Shown here: piece by piece, positions 8,490 to 18,700 of the stretch
Layout: every line of letters begins with the position of its first letter
Numbering within the stretch: position 1 is the first letter of the stretch
Assembly (NCBI GenBank): GCA_934309145.1
Contig: CAKRCW010000011.1
Coordinates: forward strand, 30,507 to 94,506
Length of the DNA stretch: 64,000 nt
Direction of reading: 5' to 3'
Source of the DNA: an uncultured Lachnospiraceae bacterium
GTDB lineage: Bacteria; Bacillota; Clostridia; Lachnospirales; Lachnospiraceae
The notes under the pieces: model-generated
What the model saw: only the letters and a program-made list of their open reading frames with translations
What the model was told of the DNA's origin: nothing
The model's database searches: none
Program-made: the position numbers and the translations under genes

Positions 8490-9487
8490 TCGGTCACCTC
8501 GATAATAAAAGCCGGTGTAGGCATAACATTAGAATACTGCTCTCCATCACTTACTGAAAAACACATATGTCGTCCAACAGACAATTCTGACGTATCTATA
8601 GTTGCTGTAAATGTGGTAAACTTATTACTGTCAACATAACATTTTTGATATTTTTTCCCATCAAATGCAGGATATATTTCACCATCTACCAAAAATGTGC
8701 TGGTCAGGTTTATTCCATCACCACCATAATACTTTATATTAACATTAACCTTTTCACCTTTATTAACTTCTATATATGAAGGCATTTCTCCATTAATATC
8801 AAATTCAGAGCTTACCATATCTAAATTACTATTTTTCAACGAACCATTAATATCATCATCACTAATTACCTCATTATCGTATATTTCACTGATATTGTCT
8901 TCATCACTGTCAAGCCCATCTTTATCCAAATATACGTTTATCCCTGATAACCTGAATGCTTTATTTCTCATCTCAATAGTTATCATATCCATAAGCTTTT
9001 GTTTATCTACTGCTTCTATATCTATACCGCCATCTGTAACATCTATTATAGTAACCGACACCTCATCACCGGCACTGCCAATTGGTGTAAAGTATATATC
9101 TATGTCATTGTTTTCTCCGTCTGATATTACCTGAATCTTATTATATATATTCTTTTTATCATCCTTATTCACTGCAAACTCTACAGGTATACCACCGCAC
9201 AATACAAGCAGTCCTAGACTGCCAGCATTATTGACTGTATATCTATATTTTAACACTACATCCTCACCATCGTATGTATAATCTGCAACGCCATCTATTA
9301 TTTCTGCTCCAACTGATGTTATAACGTTGGAATCTGTAGAAGAAGCAGATTCATCCGCACTATTTTCATCAAAAACATTCTCTGTTATATCACTCTCTGC
9401 TGTCGATGTATCTCTCGTGTCAGTATTTCCACACCCCGTACATAACACACATAAAGCCACACAAAAAACTAATATTTTTCTCCTCAT
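8486..9487 (-). CDS. Secreted lipoprotein of the ABC/nuclease operon
   Basis: This 333-residue protein has a lipoprotein signal peptide with lipobox LCTGC (Cys19), then an acidic Ser/Thr/Asp linker (residues 22-55). The rest is beta-rich and acidic, with a calcium-site-like DKDGLDSDEDN at 188-198. No enzyme motif is seen. It is probably anchored on the outer face of the membrane. As first gene of the operon, overlapping the ATPase gene by four bases, it may act as the receptor or substrate-holding partner of the transporter. ATG at 9487 has AGGGGG six bases upstream. I do not recognise the family. Confidence 0.7.
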   Translation of the reverse strand: MRRKILVFCVALCVLCTGCGNTDTRDTSTAESDITENVFDENSADESASSTDSNVITSVGAEIIDGVADYTYDGEDVVLKYRYTVNNAGSLGLLVLCGGIPVEFAVNKDDKKNIYNKIQVISDGENNDIDIYFTPIGSAGDEVSVTIIDVTDGGIDIEAVDKQKLMDMITIEMRNKAFRLSGINVYLDKDGLDSDEDNISEIYDNEVISDDDINGSLKNSNLDMVSSEFDINGEMPSYIEVNKGEKVNVNIKYYGGDGINLTSTFLVDGEIYPAFDGKKYQKCYVDSNKFTTFTATIDTSELSVGRHMCFSVSDGEQYSNVMPTPAFIIEVTE

Positions 9488-9563
9488 AATGTCCCCCTAA
9501 TTATATAAACAATATAAAATCATAATAGACAATATACTATTAATAAGATATCATAGTTAAACA

Positions 9564-10484
9564 TTATTTGCAACCAGTAGAATTGCATACCATCCCCACC
9601 CTAATCTCGAATTCTTCTCCAACAATTCTTGCAGTAATGCTTCCACCCATTCTCTCAACTAACTCCCTCGCTATGGCAAGTCCAAGACCTGTTGATGACT
9701 TATTTCGTGCCTTGTCAGCCTTATAGAATCTGTCAAACACCATATTCACATCCACCTCATCCGGATTGGCTACTCTGTTTGAGCAGATAAACTCCACGCC
9801 ACCATCTGTCATACCATACTTTATCCTTATATCCCCAGTTCCATGAAGCATGGCATTTCTTATAATATTGGCAACTACACGCTTAACAGCCACCTCATTA
9901 CATGAAGTAATTACGGAGGTCTCATTTATATCAAGCACAGGCTCGATACCCTTATCCTTAAAAATCCCATAGAAGGAAAACAGCGTATCAAGTATAAGTC
10001 TTGTTATGTCATACTCCGAAAGCTCAAGCACATAATCATCACTCTGTAGCTTGGTATAGGTAAACAGCTCATCAAGCAAATCATTTAATGTGTTCATCCG
10101 CTCATTCATCACCATTGCATACTGCATCTCCCTGTCACTCTGCTTATCCCCGTACTCCTGCATAAGGAGCTCAAAATATCCTTTAAGTGATGTAAGTGGT
10201 GTCCTTATATCGTGAGATACGTTGGCAATAAGCTCCTTCATGCGTCTTTCCTTATCTCTTAGTGCAAGCTCAGACTGCTCATGCTTGTCGTAAATGTCAT
10301 TTATAAGCTCTGCCAACAAAAGCAATTCTCTCTCAGTCATGTACGTTGTAAGTCTGTTATTTGTGGTTGTCTCCTTTAGGAACGACAATTGGCGACAGAG
10401 TTCCCCAATCTGTCGCCTGTAAAGTATGTATTTTATTGTAACTGCAATCAGTAAAACTGATAATATTATCAAAGCAATCTTCAT
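9564..10484 (-). CDS. Sensor histidine kinase of a BcrA-type resistance locus
   Basis: This 306-residue kinase has a single N-terminal membrane helix (residues 3-21), no outer sensor domain, a HisKA box NVSHDIRTPLTS (phosphoacceptor H91), and an HATPase domain with N box NIIRNAMLHG and G box STGLGLAIA. Such small kinases without a sensor domain are typical partners of BcrA- or lantibiotic-type ABC transporters, which they sense through the transporter itself. It is the last gene of the unit regulator, ATPase, permease, kinase. Confidence 0.88.
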   Translation of the reverse strand: MKIALIILSVLLIAVTIKYILYRRQIGELCRQLSFLKETTTNNRLTTYMTERELLLLAELINDIYDKHEQSELALRDKERRMKELIANVSHDIRTPLTSLKGYFELLMQEYGDKQSDREMQYAMVMNERMNTLNDLLDELFTYTKLQSDDYVLELSEYDITRLILDTLFSFYGIFKDKGIEPVLDINETSVITSCNEVAVKRVVANIIRNAMLHGTGDIRIKYGMTDGGVEFICSNRVANPDEVDVNMVFDRFYKADKARNKSSTGLGLAIARELVERMGGSITARIVGEEFEIRVGMVCNSTGCK

Positions 10485-10487
10485 ACG

Positions 10488-11345
10488 CTATACAACATCC
10501 CGTTTCTTTAAAATAATGCTTCCTGCCAAGCTGTAAATAATTGTATATATTATACCAACCGCCAAAGCACCATACAATATCTTATATTCAGCATTAAATA
10601 TTATTGCCTTTACATTATCAACAACGAAGAATTTGGCAATGTTTATATCCATAAAGTTGTATAACAGAACGCTTACCATCATACCCATACCAAATGAGCT
10701 GAACAGTCCAACTGTGATAGATAGTGATGAGCTTCTTGTCAATGTTGCCACAAGCCCCACACCACATGCAAATGCAACATGCAATATATACTGAATTCCA
10801 ACACATGCAAAAAGCTTTCCAATGTCACCATAGTAAAGCTCCACAACCTCGCCTCTGCTAAGTGACAATGCCACAAAGTCTGCTATGAAATACGTCACAA
10901 AAGCAACAAATGTATAAAGTGCCATAGCAATCGCCTTAGATAGGAATATATCAGCTCTGTGATTTACCTGACCTGCTATATTTTTTATAAAACCATTCTT
11001 TGTCTCCGAGTTAAAAAACAGCGATGTAGCAATCGTTATAAATACCAATAATATACAGCTCATCAAATCAGTTACGAAGTTATTTAAAGCTGAAATCCTT
11101 ATTCCATCATCTGATACCGGAAGATTCGATGTTATTCCAAAATTCAAATCAGTTGTATCAACATCATACCGATTTCCCGACTGCTGATTTGATATATCCT
11201 GTATATCCTGCTCCGTATATGTGTTTGCCTCATTAAGAGACATACATACGTTAAGAGCTGCAAATGCCATCATTGAAGCAAGTATAATCCACATACTCTT
11301 AGAGTGTATCATCCGGAATATGTTCATTCTTATTAAATTAAGCAT
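10488..11345 (-). CDS. ABC-2 permease, bacitracin/lantibiotic-resistance type
   Basis: This membrane protein of about 285 residues has one helix near the N-terminus, an outer loop of about 60 residues, then five helices, as in BcrB or lantibiotic-immunity permeases. ATG at 11345 is preferred because GGAGG lies eight bases before it; this start overlaps the ATPase stop by eight bases. It would form the exporter or peptide-removal channel with the ATPase encoded upstream. Confidence 0.8.
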   Translation of the reverse strand: MLNLIRMNIFRMIHSKSMWIILASMMAFAALNVCMSLNEANTYTEQDIQDISNQQSGNRYDVDTTDLNFGITSNLPVSDDGIRISALNNFVTDLMSCILLVFITIATSLFFNSETKNGFIKNIAGQVNHRADIFLSKAIAMALYTFVAFVTYFIADFVALSLSRGEVVELYYGDIGKLFACVGIQYILHVAFACGVGLVATLTRSSSLSITVGLFSSFGMGMMVSVLLYNFMDINIAKFFVVDNVKAIIFNAEYKILYGALAVGIIYTIIYSLAGSIILKKRDVV

Positions 11346-12252
11346 CCTTGCCACCTCCTGTAAGCTTTAAGAAATAATCCTCCAGTTTCTCCTGTACAAC
11401 ACTTATGGATTTTACCATGCATCCATTTTGAACCAGCTCCGAATTCAACTCTCCTGAACGGTCAAGCTGGTCATAAATGCATATTGTCTCCTTGTCAGTA
11501 ACCTTGTAATCATTAAATCCAAGCTTATCCAGAATCGTTGTAGCACGACTTGCATTGTCGAGCTTAAGCTCTATATAATCGCTGCATTTATTCATTAAAT
11601 CCTCGGCGGATATCTCCTGTATAAGTCTGCCCTCATTTATTATTCCAAAGGTATCTGCTATCTTTGACAACTCCTCTAAGATATGACTTGATATAAGTAT
11701 TGTCATATTCTTCTCCGCCTTAAGCTTAAGCAAAATGTCCCTTATCTCAGCTATTCCCTGTGGATCAAGTCCGTTAATCGGCTCATCGAGGATTAGAAAA
11801 TCCGGTTCTCCAACAAGCGCAAATGCTATGCCCAGCCTCTGTTTCATACCAAGAGAGTAATTCTTTACCTTCTTATTGCCTACATTATTTAGTCCAACCA
11901 TCTCCAAAAGCTTATCCTCATAACCCTCTCTGTGAATACCTAAGGCAAGGCTTTTACATCTTAAGTTTGAACGTCCTGACATATTAGGATATATTCCCGG
12001 TGCCTCGATAAGATTGCCGATTCTGCTCTTGTATTTACTTATATTATTCATTTTTTCTCCAAAAAGCTCTATCTCACCTGCTGTAGGAGCAGACAGACCA
12101 CTTATCATCTTCATAAATGTAGTCTTTCCAGCACCGTTTCTGCCAATAAAGCCGTATATCTCACCACGCTTAATATGCAGACTGACATTGTCCACAGCAC
12201 AATGCTTAGAGAACATTTTGGTAAGATTAGATGTTCTTAATACATATTCCAT
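11338..12252 (-). CDS. ABC ATPase, BcrA-like
   Basis: This 304-residue ATPase has Walker A GRNGAGKTT, signature SLGMKQRLGIA, Walker B FLILDEPINGLDPQG and switch region ISSHILEELSKIA, followed by the 80-residue C-terminal extension typical of BcrA-type and lantibiotic-immunity ATPases. It is known in the family to confer self-protection against or resistance to peptide antibiotics. The 96-base gap upstream holds TTAAA repeats and a likely promoter. Confidence 0.87.
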   Translation of the reverse strand: MEYVLRTSNLTKMFSKHCAVDNVSLHIKRGEIYGFIGRNGAGKTTFMKMISGLSAPTAGEIELFGEKMNNISKYKSRIGNLIEAPGIYPNMSGRSNLRCKSLALGIHREGYEDKLLEMVGLNNVGNKKVKNYSLGMKQRLGIAFALVGEPDFLILDEPINGLDPQGIAEIRDILLKLKAEKNMTILISSHILEELSKIADTFGIINEGRLIQEISAEDLMNKCSDYIELKLDNASRATTILDKLGFNDYKVTDKETICIYDQLDRSGELNSELVQNGCMVKSISVVQEKLEDYFLKLTGGGKDA

Positions 12253-12324
12253 GTCCGTATTTCCTTTCTCTTATTGATTACATGATTATGGTACTATACC
12301 ATCTTTAAGGAAACGCCAAGAAAT

Positions 12325-12353
12325 GTTAAAGATTATTTAAAGAAATATTTAAA
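12325..12353. promoter_or_regulatory. Three TTAAA repeats upstream of the ABC ATPase gene
   Basis: TTAAA occurs at 12326, 12337 and 12349, that is, at 11- and 12-base spacing, close to one helical turn. They lie between the response-regulator stop and the ATPase start, upstream of a TATAGT-like -10. Direct repeats at this spacing are what OmpR-type regulators bind. Binding by the adjacent regulator is an inference. Confidence 0.35.
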
Positions 12354-13026
12354 GCTTAAAACCAAGTCCCCACACTGTCTCAATATAATCCTCCTGCGAA
12401 TACTTCTTAAGCTTCTGTCTTATGTTACTTATATGAACATATATGGTCTTGTCCTCTCCCATATAATATTCATCCCATGCATACTGATATATCTCATTCT
12501 TGGAAAAGACCTTGCCCGGATGTCTTAAAAATAACTCGATAATTCTCTCCTCCTGTGCAGTAAGCGTAACCACATTATTATTTACATATAATGTCTTGCT
12601 GTCAACATCAAGAGTAAGCTCCTTATATGTGAGCTTCTCGCTCTCGTCACCCTTTCTTGATGGCTGTCTCAGTTGAACCATAACCCTGACAATAAGCTCA
12701 GGGAGTTCAAAAGGCTTTGTCATATAGTCATTAGCACCAAGTGTAAGTAAATCCACCTTAGTATCGAGCTCATCTCTTGCTGAAAGCACAATAACAGGAA
12801 CATCTGACGACTTTCTTATTGAAGAAAGTACCTCCTGTCCAGCCATTCCCGGCAGCATAAGGTCAAGTATGACAAGAGAATACTCCTCTGCCTCTATGCG
12901 AAGCAGAGCCTCTGTTCCGGAATATGCACCGACACACTCATAACCCTCACGCTTTAAAGCTGTCTGAATCATTATATTTATGTCGTTGTCATCCTCAACT
13001 ATAAGTATTCTCTTATTCATAATCAT
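12349..13026 (-). CDS. OmpR-family response regulator
   Basis: This 225-residue regulator has a receiver domain (residues 6-120; acidic pocket EDD, phosphoacceptor D55, Lys in TKPF) and a winged-helix DNA-binding domain ending ETVWGLGFKL. It is cognate to the kinase encoded three genes downstream. The start could be ATG at 13026 or 13020; the second gives MNKRILIV and better spacing from GGAG. It lies nine bases after the malic enzyme gene, so read-through from that gene is likely. Confidence 0.9.
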   Translation of the reverse strand: MIMNKRILIVEDDNDINIMIQTALKREGYECVGAYSGTEALLRIEAEEYSLVILDLMLPGMAGQEVLSSIRKSSDVPVIVLSARDELDTKVDLLTLGANDYMTKPFELPELIVRVMVQLRQPSRKGDESEKLTYKELTLDVDSKTLYVNNNVVTLTAQEERIIELFLRHPGKVFSKNEIYQYAWDEYYMGEDKTIYVHISNIRQKLKKYSQEDYIETVWGLGFKL

Positions 13027-13035
13027 TATTCTCCA

Positions 13036-14205
13036 CTATTTTGTAATTCCAAGCTTCTTAGCCTCATCCGCAACTGCCTTAGCTACTACCTTGGCTACTC
13101 TCTCATCGAATGCACCCGGAATTATATACTCCTCATTGAGTTCCTCGTCTGTAACTATAGATGCGATGGCTTTGGCTGCTGCCATCTTCATCTCCTCTGT
13201 AATACCTGTTGCCTTTGCGTCAAGTGCTCCTCTGAATATTCCAGGGAATACAAGAACATTATTAATCTGGTTTGGATAATCAGAACGTCCTGTAGCCATA
13301 ACTCTTACGCCACCCTTTTTAGCCTCCTCAGGCATAATCTCAGGTGTAGGGTTAGCCATCGCAAATACAATAGGATCCTTTGCCATAGATGCAACCATCT
13401 CTGCACTTACAATATTAGGTGCTGATACACCTACAAATACATCCTTACCCTTCATTATCTCTGCAAGATTGCCACGTTGTCTGTCCTTATTGGTTATCTC
13501 TGCCATCTCTGCCTGTGCAGGATTCATCCAATCCTCACCAGGACACAATGCTCCATTCTTATCTACAAGCACTACATTGCCTATGCCAAGCTGTAACAAT
13601 AGCTTACATATAGAAATTCCTGCTGAACCTGCACCATTTATTACTACATTCGCATCCTCGAACTTCTTGCCTACAAGCTTAAGTGCATTTATAAGGCCTG
13701 CTGATACAACGATTGCTGTTCCATGCTGATCATCATGGAATACAGGTATATCAAGTTCCTCCTTAAGTCTTTTCTCTATTTCAAAACATCTAGGAGCAGA
13801 TATATCCTCAAGATTTATTCCACCAAATACAGGTGCTATTCTCTTGACTGTCTCAACTATCTCATCTACATCCTTTGTATCAAGGCATATTGGAAATGCA
13901 TCTACATCACCAAATTCCTTAAATAAAATGGATTTACCCTCCATAACAGGTATAGCTGCCTCAGGGCCTATATCTCCAAGACCAAGCACTGCTGTTCCAT
14001 CAGAAACTACGGCTACCATATTGGATTTACAGGTATACTTATATACATCAGCCTTGTTATCCCTGATTTTTCGGCATGGCTCAGCAACTCCCGGTGTATA
14101 TGCCGTACTCAAATCATCTCTGTTTTTGACCTGTACCTTAGATATTACCTCTACCTTTCCACGATGTTCCTCGTGCATTTTAAGGCTCATTTCATTATAG
14201 TCCAT
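13036..14205 (-). CDS. Malic enzyme (NAD(P)-dependent)
   Basis: This 389-residue protein is a short bacterial malic enzyme, converting malate to pyruvate and CO2 with NAD(P) reduction. Visible marks are YTPGVAEPC near residue 36, the active-site block SDGTAVLGLGDIGP, the metal site FHDDQHGTA, the Rossmann loop GAGSAGIS, and FAMANPTPEI. It lacks the C-terminal phosphotransacetylase domain of MaeB. A 15-base gap separates it from the membrane-protein gene upstream. Confidence 0.93.
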   Translation of the reverse strand: MDYNEMSLKMHEEHRGKVEVISKVQVKNRDDLSTAYTPGVAEPCRKIRDNKADVYKYTCKSNMVAVVSDGTAVLGLGDIGPEAAIPVMEGKSILFKEFGDVDAFPICLDTKDVDEIVETVKRIAPVFGGINLEDISAPRCFEIEKRLKEELDIPVFHDDQHGTAIVVSAGLINALKLVGKKFEDANVVINGAGSAGISICKLLLQLGIGNVVLVDKNGALCPGEDWMNPAQAEMAEITNKDRQRGNLAEIMKGKDVFVGVSAPNIVSAEMVASMAKDPIVFAMANPTPEIMPEEAKKGGVRVMATGRSDYPNQINNVLVFPGIFRGALDAKATGITEEMKMAAAKAIASIVTDEELNEEYIIPGAFDERVAKVVAKAVADEAKKLGITK

Positions 14206-14220
14206 TGTTCTTCACTCCTC

Positions 14221-14823
14221 CTAATATGCTCTGCCATTCTTCTTCCATTGCTTAAGCCCTTTTACAGATGCAAATGTATTAACTACAACTCCTATTATAT
14301 TGACACCCATAGCTACACAGCATCCAATATATAAATTAAAGTAAGGCTTTTTCTCCATCGCTGCAAGTATGTCACTGATGCTTATAAAATTATTGACATC
14401 GATATAAGCAGCTACAAAAAGTACAACTGCTGCAACCGCAGTAACTACACCAATAATATTACATACAATCCAAGGCTTAAGCTTAGGATTGATTGACCTT
14501 ACCACAATAATCAACTGTGTTATAGCACAGCAGACAAGTAAAAGTGCTCCTATCAGAGTAAGCATCTCAACTCTCTTCTTCGTATCTGTCTCATCAAAAT
14601 ACATTATATCCATAAACTCTATTGTATTCATCTGGAATGTCTCATCATATCTGCCATATCCGGTGTTAAAAAGCATTTGCAATATGTAAAATACCGGTCT
14701 TGCCCACACTAACATTCCAAGAACTGCCGATGCGGCAGCAACAAGCACCTGCACCATTGACACTCCCGTATACATTGAAAGCTTCTCAGACTGATTCTCG
14801 TCTTCATTAATCTTTTTTCCCAT
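14221..14823 (-). CDS. Unknown four-helix membrane protein
   Basis: This 200-residue protein has a charged head and four hydrophobic segments (about residues 20-42, 75-100, 107-127 and 150-175). I do not recognise the family. ATG at 14823 (MGKKINEDEN) is chosen because GAGGAGTAATT directly precedes it; a longer start at 14838 has no ribosome site. It sits between the SPL-like gene and malic enzyme with short gaps, so it is probably co-transcribed with them. Confidence 0.6.
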   Translation of the reverse strand: MGKKINEDENQSEKLSMYTGVSMVQVLVAAASAVLGMLVWARPVFYILQMLFNTGYGRYDETFQMNTIEFMDIMYFDETDTKKRVEMLTLIGALLLVCCAITQLIIVVRSINPKLKPWIVCNIIGVVTAVAAVVLFVAAYIDVNNFISISDILAAMEKKPYFNLYIGCCVAMGVNIIGVVVNTFASVKGLKQWKKNGRAY

Positions 14824-14844
14824 AATTACTCCTCTCATCCTGCA

Positions 14845-15723
14845 TTATATATAATCATATATTGTCATCTGCGTGCCAAGAGTCTTATTCTTATACTCAC
14901 GCATAAATCTAAGCAGCTCCTCACGGTCATGCACTATATTATTCTCATCGCAGGTCTTTCTGAAATAAGACATAAGCTCATCCTTATTGGGACTTGCAAG
15001 CTCATACGCCTCGCCATAGGTTTCTATGTATCGCTCCTTCATTCCCGGAAATAGTCTGTCCAACTGCTCATAGTAATGTTCTCTGCTTCCCGGTCTCAGT
15101 GTGAGCGACATGCCATCATTCATTATACCATACACTCCAGCATCTATACAGTATTTCATAATCCCCTTTACGTTGTCCATATTGTCATTTATAAATGGCA
15201 ATATCGGGTTCATCCATACAATAGTAGGTATACCACGTTCCTTTAGGGCAAGCAATACTGAAAACCTTTCCTTTGTCGTGCAGACATTTGGCTCGAGCTT
15301 TTTACAGAGCTCCTCGTCATAGGTTGTCATTGTAATTCCAACCACACACTTGGTTTTTCTGTTTATCTTGTCAAGGATATCTATGTCTCTCATTATAAGA
15401 TTAGATTTGGTCTGTATGGCAAGTCCAAAATCAAATCTCTCTATCTGGTTCAGACAACGCCTCGTTATCTGTAGCTCCTCCTCAATAGGGACATAAGGAT
15501 CTGTCAATGCACCTGCCATAATCATACCCTTCGTTCTCTTTCTTCTAAGGGTGTGTTCAAGCAGCTCATCTGCCTTAAGCTTTACCTCTATATCCTCAAA
15601 ATCGTGATTCATACGATAGCATTTACTTCTGGAATCACAATATATGCAGCCATGTGTACATCCCCTGTAGAGGTTCATTCCATTCTGAGGTGATAGAATT
15701 GCCTTTACTTCCTTGTAATGCAT
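14845..15723 (-). CDS. SPL-family radical SAM protein
   Basis: This 292-residue protein has a radical SAM cluster motif CTHGCIYC (C22, C26, C29) in the context NLYRGCTHGC typical of the SplB-like/Rv2578c group, which is related to spore photoproduct lyase. Other blocks are GALTDPYVPIE and the glycine-rich GIPTIVWMNP. The family's substrate is mostly unknown. It follows the JetC-like gene by 18 bases with its own ribosome site; a link to the SMC operon is only positional. Confidence 0.82.
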   Translation of the reverse strand: MHYKEVKAILSPQNGMNLYRGCTHGCIYCDSRSKCYRMNHDFEDIEVKLKADELLEHTLRRKRTKGMIMAGALTDPYVPIEEELQITRRCLNQIERFDFGLAIQTKSNLIMRDIDILDKINRKTKCVVGITMTTYDEELCKKLEPNVCTTKERFSVLLALKERGIPTIVWMNPILPFINDNMDNVKGIMKYCIDAGVYGIMNDGMSLTLRPGSREHYYEQLDRLFPGMKERYIETYGEAYELASPNKDELMSYFRKTCDENNIVHDREELLRFMREYKNKTLGTQMTIYDYI

Positions 15724-15741
15724 TTATATTTCATCCTCCTG

Positions 15742-18700
15742 CTATATAAAATCAAAGCTTACCTGTTCGTATTCAAGGTCCTGATATTCAAGCTCCTCCT
15801 GGTCAACCTTGCTTGTGTAATCAGTTACAACCGTAAGCTGCCTTCCTCCTGACATCTGCTGACCTAAGATATAGTTCACATCAAATCTTCCGGTTATAGC
15901 AGGCGTTGCACCTCTTGCAGGTACAATAAGCTGTACGTTGTTAGCCTTAAGCATAGCAAATATAGGTTCCCATATATATACATCCTTGGCAGCACCAAAT
16001 GGATTATCTATAAATATAGTCTTGGTTCTTACACCCTCATTTCCAAACTGGTACATACCTGATATATAATTAATTATTGATATCAAAAACTGTATATATA
16101 TACCCTGTGACTGTCCTGTACTTCCGACAGCCTCCTCGTATTTCAGATAGCGGCTCTGCTCCTTAATACGCTCACGTTTATATAATGACAGCTTAATTCC
16201 ATTCATATCTGTTACTATAACACCAAACAGCTTCTTTAATGCGAGGCTGTTTCTTATGAATTTCATTCGTTCTCTGTCATTATCGTAATCATCCGCCTGT
16301 GCCACAATCTTATCTATATAATCTGACATTCTCTGTCTCAAAAATTCTTCCTTAACATATGGTATATTGAGTCCAACCATCTGTATTGATTCACCCTCAG
16401 ACATTATATGTGACAGCTTAGGCAGCTTATCAAGCTCAGAACGTACATCAAGGCAGCGCTGCAAACACTGTTCCTCGAAGTTCTGCTTGATTGTCTCCAT
16501 GTCAACAAGGCTCTTTGAAACCCTGTCTCTCTCCAATCTGATGTAATCTATTATTGATTCCAGACTGTCCATAAGCTCTTTGGCCTGATTTTTATTGTCA
16601 GGTATCATAACATCATCACGGATGGTCTGTGCAAGCTCATATACCTCCATCTGGTCGAGTGCAGAGGCAGTGTTGCCCTTGAACTTAAGCAGCTCATGCT
16701 GTGCTCTCTCAAGTGATTTGGTACTCTTATCGTACGCAAGTAAGGTATTCTCAAATGTCTCTCTTAACTTATCCTTATCACCCACAAATGGTTTTACACC
16801 CTCAAGGCTTATATCGTTTGTAACTATGATACGCTTAACATCTTTATAGAGGTCAACCATATAGCCCTGCTGTCTGCTGTATCTCTTTAGCTCGTCATCG
16901 CACTCTTTTGCTTCCCTCTCAAGTCTCTTAAGAAGCTCCTCGCCACTCTCAAGACTCTGAACTATCTCAGATAAGCTTGCATCTGTCTCCTCGTACTTGC
17001 CAAATGATGCCTCTATATTAGATATAGCATAAGAAACACTTCCCAAAAGGCGATTGATAGCAGATTCCTTATCCTTAATCTTACCGTCTGTCTCCTTTAA
17101 CTGCTGTCTTGCATCGTCAATGCTTCGCTTTGCTGACTTAAGCACTTCATCATCTGCATGGTAAAGCAGACCTCTCGCCTCTAAATCACTTAACTTCTTT
17201 ACATCTGTTCCACGCTTCTCTATTCCCTTTATAAGACGCTCCATGGAAACAGATAATGTGTCCATCAAAAGTCTCTTATCCTCTATGGTCTTTGCATCCT
17301 CGCTTCCCGCATTTACCATAGCTATAAACCTTGCCTGGAGCTCATCATCACTCAATGTCAGGACGTCATACTCATGGTCGATATTGTAATATGTCTTATA
17401 GTTGGCATCCCAGTCAGCGGAAATGTCCTCCATCCTCTTCTTGAGAGTCTGAAGTCTTGCTCTCTCCTCAGCGAGAGAACGGTCACCATCATCCGCATCA
17501 ATCGTAATCTCATTTATCTTCTGCTCTAATCGTGTGATGTCCTCCTCACACTTCTTGACAGTGTCTTCATTTTTGCTTATAACCTCACTTAACTGTCCTA
17601 TCGTATAGAGCTTATTTATATCCTCTAGACACTTCTCGTACTCTCGTCTTGTATCCTTTACCTTATTTTCCTCTTCTGCGATGTTGTTCCTGTAACCTGC
17701 TATTTTAGTCTCGCTAAGAGTAAGCTTATCCGTAAGTAAATCTCTCTCTTTTCTTGCCCGCTCAAGCTTTTCTCCGGCTTCCTTAAACTCGCTGTCAGAA
17801 ATTCTGTACACAAACATCTGATCCTGTCTGTAGGCAGCTAAAACCTCCTCCTTCATCTCAAGAGTAAGCATAAGCTCCCTGCATCTGGTCTCCTCAGCCT
17901 TTGTAAGCTTGTCTATTATTCCGGCATCCGTCAGTTGTTCCACGCCCTTATGAACCGCAAATGCATTTTCGCCAAAATACATTCCGCGTCCATCTAATTT
18001 GTCAATGTCATAAATATTCACATAGACATCATTTGTCTCAACGGAATATATATTTTCATCATCCTTTATCTCATCATATGAGGCTGTCACAACACCATAA
18101 GGGAGTTCCGGATTAGTCTCTAACACCTGTCTCTGTTTATCCACAGGCAAGGCAGACAAATAATCCATACCGTACATGGCAGACACACCATGTCTTGTCT
18201 CTATGTAATCTATTATCTTCCTTGCAGCATCAGATATATCTATAAGTCTGCCCTCAGCTAAACGCTTCTTTCTTCTGTCCGAAGCATTTATATCACGTCT
18301 AAGCTTCTCTATCTCTATAATTGCACTTGTGATTCTCTCACCTAATACATCTGCAAGCCGACTCTCATCATCAACGCAGCCATAAACCTGCTTGATATTC
18401 TGAAGCTTATCATAAGCCTCCTTAAATTCCTGTTCTCTGGCTGATAAGCTCTCAATTATCTTATCGTTGCTCTCCTGCTTTTCTGCAAACAATGACTGAT
18501 TAAGAAGCTCCTCATTAAGTAATCTTTTGCACTCATCAATTATGCTCTCGCTGTTGGCTAACTTCTGCTCTAAAGCAAAAAGCTCCTGCTCGCTGTCCTC
18601 CTGCTGCTCCTTGTACTGAGTAAACTTTATATTGTGCATTGACATCCTTATCTCAGACAAACGCTCTGATAATCTTACTATCTCCTCATCAGAATTCTTC

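Noticed and set aside
13844..14200. Plus-strand ORF opposite the malic enzyme gene
   Set aside because: Shadow of a well-conserved gene; Ser/Thr-rich artefact translation.
14845..15723. The radical SAM gene as a replacement for JetD
   Set aside because: It has a clear SPL-type CxxxCxxC cluster motif and no TOPRIM or nuclease motif; only its position links it to the SMC genes.
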